64,000 nucleotides of DNA, taken from Sulfitobacter sp. SK012 (lineage in GTDB: Bacteria > Pseudomonadota > Alphaproteobacteria > Rhodobacterales > Rhodobacteraceae). Under the pieces are notes generated by a model, which ran no database searches, was not told where the DNA came from, and was given only the letters and a program-made list of their open reading frames with translations. Shown here in pieces: positions 51,129-60,585 of the stretch (positions are counted from its first letter, which is position 1; each line of letters opens with the position of its first letter). Location: NCBI RefSeq assembly GCF_003352085.1, contig NZ_CP025804.1, positions 434,001 through 498,000 of the forward strand, given 5' to 3'. A program made the translations under genes and the position numbers.

Positions 51129-53525
51129 ATGAAATTCACCCTGTCCTGGCTCAAGGAACATCTCGATACCACCGCTTCGGTGGATGAGATCACCTATGCG
51201 TTGACTGATCTTGGCCTTGAAGTTGAAGGGGTTGAAGACCGCGGTGCGCGGTTGCGTGACTTTACGCTTGGGTATGTGAAATCGGCGGAAAAGCATCCTG
51301 ATGCGGACCGCTTACAGGTTTGTCAGGTTGAGACCGACGAAGGGCTGCAACAGATCATTTGCGGCGCGCCCAATGCACGGCAAGGGATCACAGTTGTTGT
51401 GGCCAAGCCGGGCGTTTATGTGCCGGGAATTGATACGACCATCGGTGTTGGTAAAATCCGCGGCGTCGAGAGCTTTGGCATGATGGCCTCTGAGCGCGAG
51501 CTGGAACTGTCCGAAGAGCATGACGGTATCATTGAGTTGGCCTCGGGCGAGGTCGGAGAGAGTTTTGTCAGCTGGCTGGAGAAAAACGACCCAGCCAAAG
51601 TCGACCCGGTGATCGAGATTGCGATCACGCCCAACCGTCCCGATGCATTGGGGGTCCGTGGCATTGCCCGCGATCTGGCAGCGCGCGGCTTGGGCAAGTT
51701 GAAACTGGGTGAGGTCGCTGCCGTTGAGGGGGCGTTTGCCTGCCCGATCACGGTCAACATTGATGAAGATACGCTGGACGGCTGTCCGGTTTTCTTTGGC
51801 CGCGTGATCCGCGGCGTCACGAATGGCGCATCACCTGTTTGGTTGCAGGACCGCCTGCGTGCGATTGGTTTGCGGCCGATTTCCTTTCTCGTGGATGTGA
51901 CGAATTTCTTTACCTATGATCGCAACCGCCCACTGCATGTGTTTGATGCAGATAAAGTTGCAGGCAATCTGCGGGTGCACCGTGCCAAGGGCGGCGAAAG
52001 CATCATGGCGCTGGATGACAAAACCTATGCGTTGCAGGCCGGTCAGATGGTGATCTCAGACGACAATGGCCCCGAAAGCATTGCAGGCATTATGGGTGGT
52101 GCCGACACGGGTGTGACGGAGCAGACGACAAATGTGTTCATTGAGAGCGCATATTGGGACCGGGTTCAGATCGCCTATGCGGGGCGCGCGCTTAAGATCA
52201 ATTCGGATGCGCGGTATCGGTTTGAACGCGGCGTGGACCCGGAATGGACCCCATACGGGATTGAACACGCCACCCAGATGATTCTGGGCCACGCAGGTGG
52301 TGAGGCCTCCGAGGTTGTTGTCGCGGGCAAGATCCCTGACACATCGCGCGCCTATAAACTGGATGCTGCGCGGGTGCAGTCGCTTGTCGGTATGACCATC
52401 CCTGAAGCTGATCAGCGGCAAACGCTGACCTCACTTGGGTTTGTGCTTGAGGGCAACATGGCCCATGTGCCCAGCTGGCGCCCCGATGTGCAAGGCGAGG
52501 CTGATCTCGTTGAAGAGGTCGCGCGGATTGCCTCGTTGACCAAACTTGAAGGGCGTCCATTGCCTCGGTTGTCTGCTGGTGTGCCGCGTCCAATTCTGTC
52601 AGCTGCGCAACGGCGCGAAGTGTCTGCACGGCGGACCTGTGCCGCATTGGGCTATAATGAATGCGTGACCTACAGCTTTATTGAGCAATCAGTTGCAGCC
52701 TTGTTTGGCGGCGGCACCGAAGAGACACGTCTCGAAAACCCGATAAGTGCGGATATGAGCCATATGCGCCCCGCATTGCTGCCCGGTTTGTTGCAAGCAG
52801 CAGCGCGCAATCAGGCGCGTGGTTTTGCCGATATGGCGCTGTTTGAGGTTGGCCCCGCGTTTCATGGTGGAGAGCCGGGACAACAACATATGCTGGTCAG
52901 CGGACTGCTGATTGGGCGTACCAGCCCACGTGATGTGCACGGCGCTGCGCGCAGCGTTGATGTCTATGACGCCAAGGCGGACGCCGAAGCGGTTCTGGCC
53001 GCCATCGGCGCGCCTACGCGGGTGCAGATCATGCGCGGCGCGTCAAAATGGTGGCATCCGGGTCGGCATGGGATGATCTGTCTGGGACCGAAAAAGGTAC
53101 TTGGCATCTACGGTGAAATTCATCCCAAGGTGCTGGCTGCGATGGATGTGAAGGGGCCCGCCGTGGGCTTTACCCTGTGGCCTGCCGAAGTGCCTTTGCC
53201 GCGTAAAGCTGGGTCGACACGCCCTGCCTTGAAAATCAGTGATCTGCAGGCGGTCGAGCGTGACTTTGCCTTTGTTGTGGATGCGGAAGTTGAGGCATTG
53301 AGCATCGTGAACGCTGCGATGGGGGCCGATAAGGCGCTGATCGCAGATGTGCGGGTGTTCGATGAATTCATCGGCGGCTCTCTCGGCGAAGGCAAAAAAT
53401 CACTTGCCATCACAGTGCGGCTACAGCCCAAAGATGCAACGCTGAAGGATGCGGAAATCGAAGCCGTTGGTGCGAAGGTCGTTGAAAAAGTAACCAAGGC
53501 CACTGGTGGCGTTTTGCGCGGTTAA
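51129..53525 (+). CDS. pheT: phenylalanyl-tRNA synthetase beta subunit
   Basis: A 798-residue subunit. N-terminal MKFTLSWLKEHLDTTAS, EMAP-type tRNA-binding domain (~40-150, KHPDADRLQVCQV), B3/B4 editing region (~210-390), B5 domain, class II-like core, and C-terminal ferredoxin-fold anticodon-binding domain (KISDLQAVERDFAFVVDAEV). ATG 51129 is the family start; the frame opens earlier at 51084. Works with PheS, encoded 1.8 kb upstream. Confidence 0.97.
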   Translation: MKFTLSWLKEHLDTTASVDEITYALTDLGLEVEGVEDRGARLRDFTLGYVKSAEKHPDADRLQVCQVETDEGLQQIICGAPNARQGITVVVAKPGVYVPGIDTTIGVGKIRGVESFGMMASERELELSEEHDGIIELASGEVGESFVSWLEKNDPAKVDPVIEIAITPNRPDALGVRGIARDLAARGLGKLKLGEVAAVEGAFACPITVNIDEDTLDGCPVFFGRVIRGVTNGASPVWLQDRLRAIGLRPISFLVDVTNFFTYDRNRPLHVFDADKVAGNLRVHRAKGGESIMALDDKTYALQAGQMVISDDNGPESIAGIMGGADTGVTEQTTNVFIESAYWDRVQIAYAGRALKINSDARYRFERGVDPEWTPYGIEHATQMILGHAGGEASEVVVAGKIPDTSRAYKLDAARVQSLVGMTIPEADQRQTLTSLGFVLEGNMAHVPSWRPDVQGEADLVEEVARIASLTKLEGRPLPRLSAGVPRPILSAAQRREVSARRTCAALGYNECVTYSFIEQSVAALFGGGTEETRLENPISADMSHMRPALLPGLLQAAARNQARGFADMALFEVGPAFHGGEPGQQHMLVSGLLIGRTSPRDVHGAARSVDVYDAKADAEAVLAAIGAPTRVQIMRGASKWWHPGRHGMICLGPKKVLGIYGEIHPKVLAAMDVKGPAVGFTLWPAEVPLPRKAGSTRPALKISDLQAVERDFAFVVDAEVEALSIVNAAMGADKALIADVRVFDEFIGGSLGEGKKSLAITVRLQPKDATLKDAEIEAVGAKVVEKVTKATGGVLRG

Positions 53526-53551
53526 TGCCGCCGATTGATAGGAGAAACACC

Positions 53552-54001
53552 ATGACATTGAACGTTTATCTTTCGGGGGAAATTCACACCGACTGGCGCG
53601 AACAGATCATCGCTGGTGCCGAGGGGCTGGACGTGACGTTTAGTGGTCCAGTCACCGATCACGCTGCGAGTGATGATTGCGGTGTGGCGATCCTTGGAGC
53701 CGAAGACGATAAATTCTGGCATGACCGTAAAGGTGCGCAACTAAACGCAATCCGCACGCGTCGCGGGATTGAGCAAGCTGACGTTGTCGTTGTGCGGTTC
53801 GGGGATCAGTACAAACAGTGGAATGCAGCGTTTGATGCGGGCTACGCCGCTGCTTTGGGAACGTCGTTGATTGTGTTGCATGGGCCGGATCACGCCCACC
53901 CGCTTAAGGAAGTTGATGCGGCGGCTTTGGCGGTTGCACAAGAGCCTGCGCAGGTGGTCGAGATACTGCGCTATGTGCTGGAAGGCACGTTGCCCAAATA
54001 A
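53552..54001 (+). CDS. YtoQ family protein
   Basis: A 149-residue protein matching the YtoQ family: NVYLSGEIHTDWREQI, FSGPVTDHAASDDCGV, DKFWHDRKGAQLNAIRTR and GDQYKQWNAAFDAGYAAALG. It has a nucleoside 2-deoxyribosyltransferase-like pattern, but function is unestablished. AGGAG precedes ATG 53552. Downstream of pheT by 26 bp, probably co-transcribed. Confidence 0.88.
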   Translation: MTLNVYLSGEIHTDWREQIIAGAEGLDVTFSGPVTDHAASDDCGVAILGAEDDKFWHDRKGAQLNAIRTRRGIEQADVVVVRFGDQYKQWNAAFDAGYAAALGTSLIVLHGPDHAHPLKEVDAAALAVAQEPAQVVEILRYVLEGTLPK

Positions 54002-54004
54002 GCA

Positions 54005-54028
54005 TTGGGCGGGATTGCTCCCGCCCAA
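54005..54028. terminator. hairpin between convergent ytoQ-family and GST genes
   Basis: 10-bp stem TTGGGCGGGA/TCCCGCCCAA with 4-nt loop, 3 bp past the ytoQ stop; no strong T-run. Confidence 0.6.
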
Positions 54029-54032
54029 GCAA

Positions 54033-54734
54033 TCAATCGCGCGCAGGTGTGACTAGGCCTTTTTGGACCGCTGGCCGGTCTTCAAAGCGTGCAAGGTAGT
54101 CAACCAAGTTGGTGTGATCATCCCAGCCCACCACGTCTTTAGTGCCATAGTAATCCAATGCCCTCAGCCACGGCGCAATGGCGATATCGGCGATGGAATA
54201 GTTGGGACCGGTAATCCAATCCTTGCCTGCCAGCTCAAGGTTGAGCACGTTGAGCAAGCGTTTTGCCTCGTTGATGTAGCGTTCTTGGGGACGTTTGTCC
54301 TCCCACTCAGAACCCGCAAATTTAGAGAAGAACCCAAGTTGCCCCAGCATCGGACCCAATCCGCCCATCTGAAACATCAACCATTGTATCGTCTGGGCGC
54401 GCTCAGTTGCTGTGTCACCAATTAGTTTGCCAGACTTCTCGGCCAGATAGATCAGGATCGCGCCGCTCTCAAACAGACCAATTGGTGTGCCATCTGGCCC
54501 GTTGGGGTCAATAATCGCGGGGATCTTGTTGTTGGGGTTGAGCGACAGAAACTCCGGGCTTTTCACATCGGCATCGTTCAGCGTCACCAGATGCGGTTCA
54601 TACTCCAAACCCATCTCTTCAAGCGCGATGGAAGCCTTGACCCCATTGGGAGTCGGGAACGAATAGAGCTGAATGACATTCGGATTTTGTGCAGGCCATT
54701 TTTGCGCGATGGCAAAAGCTGAAAGCTCTGACAT
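54033..54734 (-). CDS. glutathione S-transferase family protein (YfcG/Nu-class-like)
   Basis: A 233-residue GST. The thioredoxin-fold N-terminal domain has IQLYSFPTPNGVKASIALEE, NPNNKIPAIIDP (cis-Pro) and the Gly-site GLFESGAILIYLAEK. The all-alpha C-terminal domain has YSIADIAIAPWLRAL. The TPNG segment and long N-terminus resemble YfcG/YghU disulfide-bond oxidoreductase-type GSTs. Monocistronic, convergent with ytoQ. Confidence 0.9.
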   Translation of the reverse strand: MSELSAFAIAQKWPAQNPNVIQLYSFPTPNGVKASIALEEMGLEYEPHLVTLNDADVKSPEFLSLNPNNKIPAIIDPNGPDGTPIGLFESGAILIYLAEKSGKLIGDTATERAQTIQWLMFQMGGLGPMLGQLGFFSKFAGSEWEDKRPQERYINEAKRLLNVLNLELAGKDWITGPNYSIADIAIAPWLRALDYYGTKDVVGWDDHTNLVDYLARFEDRPAVQKGLVTPARD

Positions 54735-54882
54735 TTAGGTCTCCTTGAGGTTGTTAGGGGTTAAGTTAGGCGCTTTTCCCCCTAATAACAGGCTGAATCC
54801 TGTGCGCAATTATGCTAGCAGATGTGCGGCGGCGCAGGGCAGGGGCCCGGAGAACCGTGGGTAAAATTCAAGGGACAGAACA

Positions 54883-55257
54883 ATGATTAACGAATTCAAA
54901 GACTTCATCGCTAAGGGCAATGTCATGGACATGGCCGTTGGTATCATCATCGGCGCGGCGTTTACAGCGATCGTGGGCTCGCTTGTTGCGGATATTGTTA
55001 CTCCGCTGATCGGCCTATTTATGGGCGGTGTTGATTTCGGTGGCTTGTCTGCTTCCGTCGGCGAAGCGACCTTTACATACGGGAACTTCATCATGGCGAT
55101 CATCAACTTTTTGATCATCGCATTTGTCGTCTTTATGTTGGTGAGAACACTTAACAACGCCAAAAAGGCAGAACCTGAAGCAGCACCAGAAGCTCCAGCC
55201 GGCCCAACACAAGAAGAATTGTTGGCCGATATTCTGGCGGCACTTAAGAAAAAGTAA
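54883..55257 (+). CDS. mscL: large-conductance mechanosensitive channel
   Basis: A 124-residue inner-membrane channel subunit. [20 protein letters not shown] and [21 protein letters not shown] form the pore helix TM1, [15 protein letters not shown] is TM2, and a helical C-terminal bundle ends in KKK. Opens under hypo-osmotic shock. Suits a cell that handles osmolytes such as betaine and taurine. Ends at a bidirectional terminator. Confidence 0.96.
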   Translation: MINEFKDFIAKGNVMDMAVGIIIGAAFTAIVGSLVADIVTPLIGLFMGGVDFGGLSASVGEATFTYGNFIMAIINFLIIAFVVFMLVRTLNNAKKAEPEAAPEAPAGPTQEELLADILAALKKK

Positions 55258-55277
55258 GCCACCTCACAGTGGTAACG

Positions 55278-55304
55278 AAATGCCCGCCACATTGGCGGGC
55301 ATTT
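55278..55304. terminator. bidirectional terminator between mscL and ald
   Basis: Perfect 11-bp stem AAATGCCCGCC/GGCGGGCATTT with 5-nt loop. Confidence 0.85.
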
Positions 55305-55310
55305 CTAGTT

Positions 55311-56429
55311 TCAGCTCTTGAGCGCAAGTTGCGGCGAGATCACGTCGATCCCAAGTGCCTTGCCGACGGCGTAATAAGTCAATTGGCCCGCGTGCACGTT
55401 CAACCCTGCGAGCAGGTGCTCATCGTCTTCGCAGGCCTTTTTCCAACCTTTGTCAGCCAGCGCTAACATGAAGGGCATGGTGGCGTTCCCCAGCGCGATG
55501 GTTGAGGTCCGCGCAACAGCGCCGGGCATGTTGGCCACGCAGTAATGCATGATCCCGTCGACGTCATAGATTGGATCGTGGTGCGTGGTGGCGCGCGATG
55601 TCTCGAAACAGCCACCTTGATCGATAGCAACGTCTACAATGGCGGCACCTGGCTTGAGCTCTGACAGCTGCGCACGGCTGATCAGTTTGGGCGCTGCGGC
55701 ACCTGGGATCAAAACGGCCCCAATGATCATATCCGCGGCGCGCGCCAGTTCGATCGTGTTGCCGGCGCTGGCATAAGACGTCTTGAACGTGCCGCCATAG
55801 ATATCATCAAGATAGCGCATGCGCGGCAAAGAACGGTCCAGCACGGTCACATCTGCGCCCATACCGGCAGCGATGCGTGCCGCGTGCGTCCCGACGACGC
55901 CGCCGCCGATCACCACAACACGGGCCGGGCCCACGCCGGGCACGCCGCCCATCAACACACCACGCCCGCCATTGGCCTTTTGCAGTGTCCAAGCGCCAAC
56001 CTGAGGAGCAAGTCGGCCCGCAACTTCGGACATAGGCGCAAGGAGCGGCAGGCCGCCGTTGCGGTCGGTCACGGTCTCATAGGCGATGCAGGTTGCACCG
56101 GATGCGATCAGGTCTTTGGTTTGCTCGGGGTCGGGGGCCAAGTGCAGGTAGGTGAACAACAGCTGGCCTTCGCGCAGCATCTTGCGTTCGCCGGGCTGTG
56201 GCTCTTTGACCTTTACGATCATATCGGCCTGCGCAAAGATTTCTTGCGCGGTTTCTAAGATGACGGCTCCGACGGCAATGTAATCTTCGTCGGGAAAACC
56301 GGCACCGATGCCTGCGCCGGCTTCAATGACGACCTCGTGGCCATGCGCAACTGCTTCGTTTGCCGCATTGGGTGTGACACCGACGCGGAATTCCTGCGGC
56401 TTGATTTCTTTGGGGCAACCTATTTTCAT
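55311..56429 (-). CDS. ald: alanine dehydrogenase
   Basis: A 372-residue NAD-dependent enzyme interconverting L-alanine with pyruvate and ammonia. N-terminal [19 protein letters not shown], catalytic Lys in [12 protein letters not shown], His in [11 protein letters not shown], the NAD fold [21 protein letters not shown], and [15 protein letters not shown]. The start at 56429 gives the standard N-terminus. Divergent from an Lrp-type regulator. It can regenerate pyruvate from the alanine that Tpa makes during taurine use. Confidence 0.96.
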   Translation of the reverse strand: MKIGCPKEIKPQEFRVGVTPNAANEAVAHGHEVVIEAGAGIGAGFPDEDYIAVGAVILETAQEIFAQADMIVKVKEPQPGERKMLREGQLLFTYLHLAPDPEQTKDLIASGATCIAYETVTDRNGGLPLLAPMSEVAGRLAPQVGAWTLQKANGGRGVLMGGVPGVGPARVVVIGGGVVGTHAARIAAGMGADVTVLDRSLPRMRYLDDIYGGTFKTSYASAGNTIELARAADMIIGAVLIPGAAAPKLISRAQLSELKPGAAIVDVAIDQGGCFETSRATTHHDPIYDVDGIMHYCVANMPGAVARTSTIALGNATMPFMLALADKGWKKACEDDEHLLAGLNVHAGQLTYYAVGKALGIDVISPQLALKS

Positions 56430-56580
56430 CGTGTTTGTCCTATGTGCGAGAGGATGTTTTTCCTGAGGCGGACTGTGCGCCTGAACGCGCGCAAGGTGGC
56501 GTCTATTTTGCCTCGCCAAGGGGGGGATGTTTCGAATAGTCTGCGGATAATATTGGATTTGACGCAAGGATTTGGCGCAT

Positions 56581-57039
56581 ATGGCATTAGACGCAATTGA
56601 TCGCAGCATCTTGAAAGCACTCCAACGCAAGGGCCGGATGTCAAATTCAGAGTTGTCAGAGAAGGTGAACCTTTCCCCATCAGCTTGCCACCGCAGGGTG
56701 CAGCGACTGGAGCAGGACGGGTATATCCGCGATTATGTAGCTTTGTTGGACGCGCGCAAATTGGGTGTGGCGACGACCGTTTTTGTCGAAATCACGTTGC
56801 AGGGTCAGGCGGACGAAGTGTTGGACGCCTTTGAGCGCGCAGTCGGGCGCATTCCCGACGTGTTGGAGTGCCACCTGATGGCCGGGACCGCGGATTACTT
56901 GCTTAAGGTCGTGGCCGAAGATACCGAAGATTTCGCCCGCATCCACCGGCAATATTTGGCACGCCTGCCCGGTGTCGGGCAGATGCAATCAAGCTTTGCA
57001 TTGAGGACGGTCTGCAAGACAACGGCGTTGCCTGTGTGA
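56581..57039 (+). CDS. Lrp/AsnC-family transcriptional regulator
   Basis: A 152-residue regulator. N-terminal HTH (~5-60, DAIDRSILKALQRKGRMSNS, VNLSPSACHRRVQRLEQDGY) and C-terminal RAM domain (~65-145, ECHLMAGTADYLLKVVAEDT). Divergent from ald across 151 bp; such regulators (AldR-type) usually activate ald in response to alanine. ATG 56581 is preferred to the in-frame TTG at 56572 on AGGA spacing. Operator sites are not defined. Confidence 0.93.
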   Translation: MALDAIDRSILKALQRKGRMSNSELSEKVNLSPSACHRRVQRLEQDGYIRDYVALLDARKLGVATTVFVEITLQGQADEVLDAFERAVGRIPDVLECHLMAGTADYLLKVVAEDTEDFARIHRQYLARLPGVGQMQSSFALRTVCKTTALPV

Positions 57040-57159
57040 GATTTGGCGGTAGTTTCGGCTTTGAACGCAGACCGCCAACCCGATTGCAAACAATTCGGTG
57101 CGCTGGCAGGATGACGGTCTCACCACCTGTCTCGGGCAACCTCATTAAAGGACACCGCA

Positions 57160-57495
57160 ATGCCTTATCCTAATTTCATAGAGTCTTTTCCTAGTATCGA
57201 TGTGCCATTTCCAGAAGATGTAGTGACAACCGCAGTTGTAAAATCAGATGCCGGATTGGTCGCATTCTTTACGTTTCACAAGGCGATGGAACTTCCCCCG
57301 CATGCACACGGCGCTCAGTGGGGTACGATTATCGAAGGGGAAATCGAGTTTACCATCGGTGGGGAAACTAAGATTTACAGACCCGGTGATAGCTATTCAA
57401 TTCCGGCAGGGGTCGAACACGGAGCGTCGATCAAGGCTGGTACGCGGGTGATCGACGTATTTGAAGAAGCCAACCGATACCCCATCAAAGACTAA
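57160..57495 (+). CDS. cupin domain-containing protein
   Basis: A 111-residue single-domain cupin. Motif 1 PHAHGAQWGTIIEGEIEF carries two His and a Glu-like metal set; motif 2 RPGDSYSIPAGVEHGA supplies the last His. It probably binds a metal. Function unknown; could be an isomerase, a dioxygenase or a sensor. AAAGGA lies upstream. Followed by the lipocalin-like gene in the same direction. Confidence 0.85.
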   Translation: MPYPNFIESFPSIDVPFPEDVVTTAVVKSDAGLVAFFTFHKAMELPPHAHGAQWGTIIEGEIEFTIGGETKIYRPGDSYSIPAGVEHGASIKAGTRVIDVFEEANRYPIKD

Positions 57496-57543
57496 TATTA
57501 TAGTCGATGAGGAAGTATAAGCGCCAATGAATATGGATATTTG

Positions 57544-57978
57544 ATGCAGAAAAAAACACCCCTGATTGGAACATGGTCACTACTTGAATGGTACAATGAA
57601 ACGGAGGCTGGCGAGCGTATCTACCCTTTAGGGTCAAACGCGACCGGCTACATCAGCTACACCCAAGACGGTTTTGTTTTTGTGCATATGATGTCTCAAA
57701 ATCGAGCGCTATTTAGTGTGCACGATCCCTTTGGAGGCACGATTGAAGAGGACTCCGCCGCCTTTAAGACGCAGATAACTTACGCTGGGCCATATGAATA
57801 TTACGGCGATCAGGTGAGGCATCAGGTGACACAAGCATCATGTCCAAATTGGATTGGAACGGAGCAAGTGCGCCAAGTAGAGTTCCTAGATCAAAGGCTG
57901 CGATTGAGTGCTGCTGGCGCTAGTTTTCAAGGGCAAACAGTCACCGCTTTTGTCGAATGGCAGCGCGCAATTGCCTGA
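57544..57978 (+). CDS. lipocalin-like domain protein
   Basis: A 144-residue protein: PLIGTWSLLEWYNETEAGER and YPLGSNATGYISYTQDGFVFVHMM near the N-terminus (in parts), then YAGPYEYYGDQVRHQVTQAS. This is the lipocalin-5 pattern, a beta-barrel family of unknown ligand. Start ATG 57544 or TTG 57541; no strong ribosome-binding site. Possibly co-transcribed with the cupin gene. Confidence 0.78.
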   Translation: MQKKTPLIGTWSLLEWYNETEAGERIYPLGSNATGYISYTQDGFVFVHMMSQNRALFSVHDPFGGTIEEDSAAFKTQITYAGPYEYYGDQVRHQVTQASCPNWIGTEQVRQVEFLDQRLRLSAAGASFQGQTVTAFVEWQRAIA

Positions 57979-58027
57979 GCTGCGGACGACCGAAAGACAA
58001 CCGCCGAAAACCCACATGCCCAAACGA

Positions 58028-58061
58028 AAAACCCCCGCAGCCATCGAGCTACGGGGGTTTT
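58028..58061. terminator. bidirectional terminator downstream of rpsU
   Basis: 10-bp stem AAAACCCCCG/CGGGGGTTTT, 14-nt loop, T-runs on both strands. Confidence 0.87.
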
Positions 58062-58095
58062 CCAATTCGAAAAGTGACGTTCGGGATGACTTAGA

Positions 58096-58296
58096 TCACC
58101 CTTCGCGTTCCAATTTCTTACGTGCCAGCTTACGGGCACGGCGGATTGCTTCAGCTTTCTGCCGGGCCTTTTTCTCGGAGGGCTTCTCGAAATGTTGCTT
58201 GAGCTTCATTTCACGAAACACACCTTCGCGCTGAAGTTTTTTCTTCAGAGCGCGCAGCGCTTGGTCGACGTTGTTGTCGCGAACACTAACCTGCAT
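58096..58296 (-). CDS. rpsU: 30S ribosomal protein S21
   Basis: A 66-residue basic protein: [20 protein letters not shown] and [20 protein letters not shown], with a Lys/Arg-rich tail. Standard length for alphaproteobacterial S21. Own promoter region divergent from coq9. Confidence 0.97.
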   Translation of the reverse strand: MQVSVRDNNVDQALRALKKKLQREGVFREMKLKQHFEKPSEKKARQKAEAIRRARKLARKKLEREG

Positions 58297-58406
58297 GTGG
58301 TTTTCACCACCTTTCTAGTTTGAATTTGCAAGGATTTGCAGGAAGTGGGCATATAGCAACGGCGTGCTAAATTGTCTACTGTTCGTTCAAATAATGGAGT
58401 CTTGCC

Positions 58407-59108
58407 ATGTCTGAAGCCGCCCTGCCGCCCAAAGATCGTTTGCTGGATGCAGCACTGTTGAATGTGCCATTCGATGGATGGTCGCCAATGACGTTCGAAT
58501 TGGCGGTTCAAGAGACGGGGATTGATGCAACCGTCGCAAAGAGCCTGTGTCCGCGTGGCGCGGTTGATCTGGCCATGCACTATCACGCACGCGGCGATGC
58601 GCTCATGCTTGAGCGGTTGACGTCAGCAGACCTGAGCGGTTTGAAATTTCGCGACAAGATCGCTGCTGCGGTGCGGTTCCGGCTGGAGGTGGTCAGTGAC
58701 AAAGAAGCGGTGCGCCGTGGCACGACACTTTTTGCGTTGCCGCAGTACGCCGCAGATGGGGCCAAGGCGGTTTGGGGAACGACAGATGCGATCTGGGATG
58801 CGCTGGGGGATACGTCCGAGGATGTGAATTGGTACACCAAACGCGCGACGCTCAGCGCGGTTTATTCGGCCACTGTGCTGTATTGGTTGGGCGATACCAG
58901 CGACGATCACACGGCTACTTGGGAATTTTTGGATCGGCGCATCGAAAACGTCATGCAGATCGAAAAACTCAAGGCGCAGGTCAACGGCTCCCCGCTGCTG
59001 AGCCGTTTGATGACGGGGCCGAACTGGGTGATGAGCCATATCAAGGCCCCATCGCGTATCCCAAGGATGGATTTACCTGGCAGCTGGACACGGCCCCGCC
59101 AAGACTAG
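58407..59108 (+). CDS. COQ9 family protein (ubiquinone biosynthesis accessory)
   Basis: A 233-residue protein. The N-terminal TetR-like helical region (RLLDAALLNVPFDGWSPMTF) and the COQ9 core VNWYTKRATLSAVYSATVLYWLGD (in part, ~138-160) and RIENVMQIEKLK are diagnostic. COQ9 is a lipid-binding partner of ubiquinone-pathway enzymes, working with COQ7-type hydroxylases. Divergent from rpsU. Confidence 0.92.
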   Translation: MSEAALPPKDRLLDAALLNVPFDGWSPMTFELAVQETGIDATVAKSLCPRGAVDLAMHYHARGDALMLERLTSADLSGLKFRDKIAAAVRFRLEVVSDKEAVRRGTTLFALPQYAADGAKAVWGTTDAIWDALGDTSEDVNWYTKRATLSAVYSATVLYWLGDTSDDHTATWEFLDRRIENVMQIEKLKAQVNGSPLLSRLMTGPNWVMSHIKAPSRIPRMDLPGSWTRPRQD

Positions 59109-59255
59109 GTGCTAGCGGATTTGCGGGCCTGTCTGTTCTTAGGGCTATGATTGGGGGCGATTGCCGTCGTGGCTTAAGGTGCCTTTGATCTTTCCCTGCA
59201 CGGGCCGGGCTGATACCTCCGCTGGCGAATGCTTTAGACAAAAGGCCATGACCTG

Positions 59256-59993
59256 GTGCCGCCTGTTTCCTCTCCCTCATTGATCGACCTGAATGATGTG
59301 CTGTTGCAGATCGACGGGCGTGATTTGTTAAGCGGGATCAATTTTGAGTGTGATGCACGGCGGGTCGCCGTGCTGGGGCGCAATGGCTCTGGCAAGACGA
59401 CGTTGGCGCGGGTGATCGCTGGGTTGATGCCACCAACACGCGGTCAGGTGCGCATTGCAGGGGTGGATGTGGCACGCGACAGGAGGGCGGCCTTGGGGCT
59501 TGTCGGCATTTTGTTTCAAAACCCGGATCACCAGATTATTTTTCCCACGGTTGCCGAAGAGTTGGCCTTTGGCCTAACGCAGATGGGCCAAACCAAAGGG
59601 GAGGCTGCGGCAGGTGTCGATGCCATCCTCGCTCGTTTTGAGAAAGCGCATTGGCGCGAGGTGGCAATCCACGAGATGTCGCAGGGGCAACGCCAATTGG
59701 TGTGCCTGATGGCCGTGTTGGCGATGGGGCCGCGATTAATCATTCTAGATGAGCCGTTTGCCGGGCTCGATATTCCGACCGCCATGCATTTAAGCCGGGT
59801 GCTGGATGACGTGGATGCATCGCTTTTGCAGATCACCCATGATCCCGCAACAGTCGAAAATTACGACCGCGCGATCTGGATCGAAGGCGGCCGCATTCAA
59901 CAAGACGGGTCGGCAGCAGAAGTTGCCACAAAATATACCAACCGGATGCGCCAGATTGGAGGGATCGATGATCTCGCTGACCTCCCCGGTTGA
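59256..59993 (+). CDS. bioM: biotin ECF transporter ATPase BioM
   Basis: A 245-residue ABC ATPase of the energy-coupling-factor group. Walker A GRNGSGKTT (~42), Q-loop GILFQNPDHQII (the ECF/CbiO form), signature MSQGQRQ, Walker B LIILDEPFAGLD. Start GTG 59256 is tentative; TTG 59280 is an alternative. First gene of bioMNY and overlaps bioN by 26 bp. Drives biotin uptake with BioN and BioY. Confidence 0.9.
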   Translation: MPPVSSPSLIDLNDVLLQIDGRDLLSGINFECDARRVAVLGRNGSGKTTLARVIAGLMPPTRGQVRIAGVDVARDRRAALGLVGILFQNPDHQIIFPTVAEELAFGLTQMGQTKGEAAAGVDAILARFEKAHWREVAIHEMSQGQRQLVCLMAVLAMGPRLIILDEPFAGLDIPTAMHLSRVLDDVDASLLQITHDPATVENYDRAIWIEGGRIQQDGSAAEVATKYTNRMRQIGGIDDLADLPG

Positions 59994-60564
59994 AACCTGG
60001 GCCCATCGCTGGCCTGCCGGGCCAAAACTGCTGGGGCTTTGCCTTGCCACGGTAGGCCTGTTCGCGCTGCAGGGTGTCGTGGCGCAAGGCGTGGCGCTTT
60101 TGGGGGTGGCTGTCCTTTATGCCGCTGGTGGCGCGGTGTTTTTGCGTAGCGGTATGCGCCGGTTATGGCCGCTGTGGCCGTTTGTGGTGTTGATCGGGTT
60201 ATGGCATTTGGCGATTGGCGATCCACAAACAGGGGCGGTGATCGCGTGCCGAATGATCGCAGCTGTTGGCCTCGCCAATTTGGTGACCATGACCACAAAG
60301 TTGAGCGACATGATGGGCGTCTTACACAAAATGTTGACCCCGCTTCGGCCCCTCGGGCTCAACAGTCGACCGATTGAACTTGCGGTGGCAATGGTCATCC
60401 GCTTTACGCCAGTCCTGTCGCAAAAGGCTCAGGCGCTTGTGCAGGCATGGCGTGCGCGGTCACGGCGTAAACCGGGGTGGCGGGTGATCTTGCCATTTCT
60501 CGTGCTTGCCTTGGACGACGCTGAACATGTTTCGGATGCGTTAAGGGCCCGTGGTGGGCTCTAA
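59968..60564 (+). CDS. bioN: biotin ECF transporter transmembrane component BioN
   Basis: A 198-residue inner-membrane T-component with about four to five hydrophobic segments (~22-60, ~70-90, ~95-115) and the coupling region AQALVQAWRARSRRKPG holding the ARS motif that contacts the ATPase. ATG 59968 with GGAGGG upstream; the longer frame from 59806 lies inside bioM. Sits between bioM and bioY. Confidence 0.9.
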   Translation: MISLTSPVETWAHRWPAGPKLLGLCLATVGLFALQGVVAQGVALLGVAVLYAAGGAVFLRSGMRRLWPLWPFVVLIGLWHLAIGDPQTGAVIACRMIAAVGLANLVTMTTKLSDMMGVLHKMLTPLRPLGLNSRPIELAVAMVIRFTPVLSQKAQALVQAWRARSRRKPGWRVILPFLVLALDDAEHVSDALRARGGL

Positions 60565-60585
60565 ATATTGACTAAAGGAAGACCC

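Noticed and set aside
59109..59255. BioR operator (TTATNNATAA) upstream of bioM
   Set aside because: No such palindrome is present here or upstream of the acyl-CoA synthetase gene.
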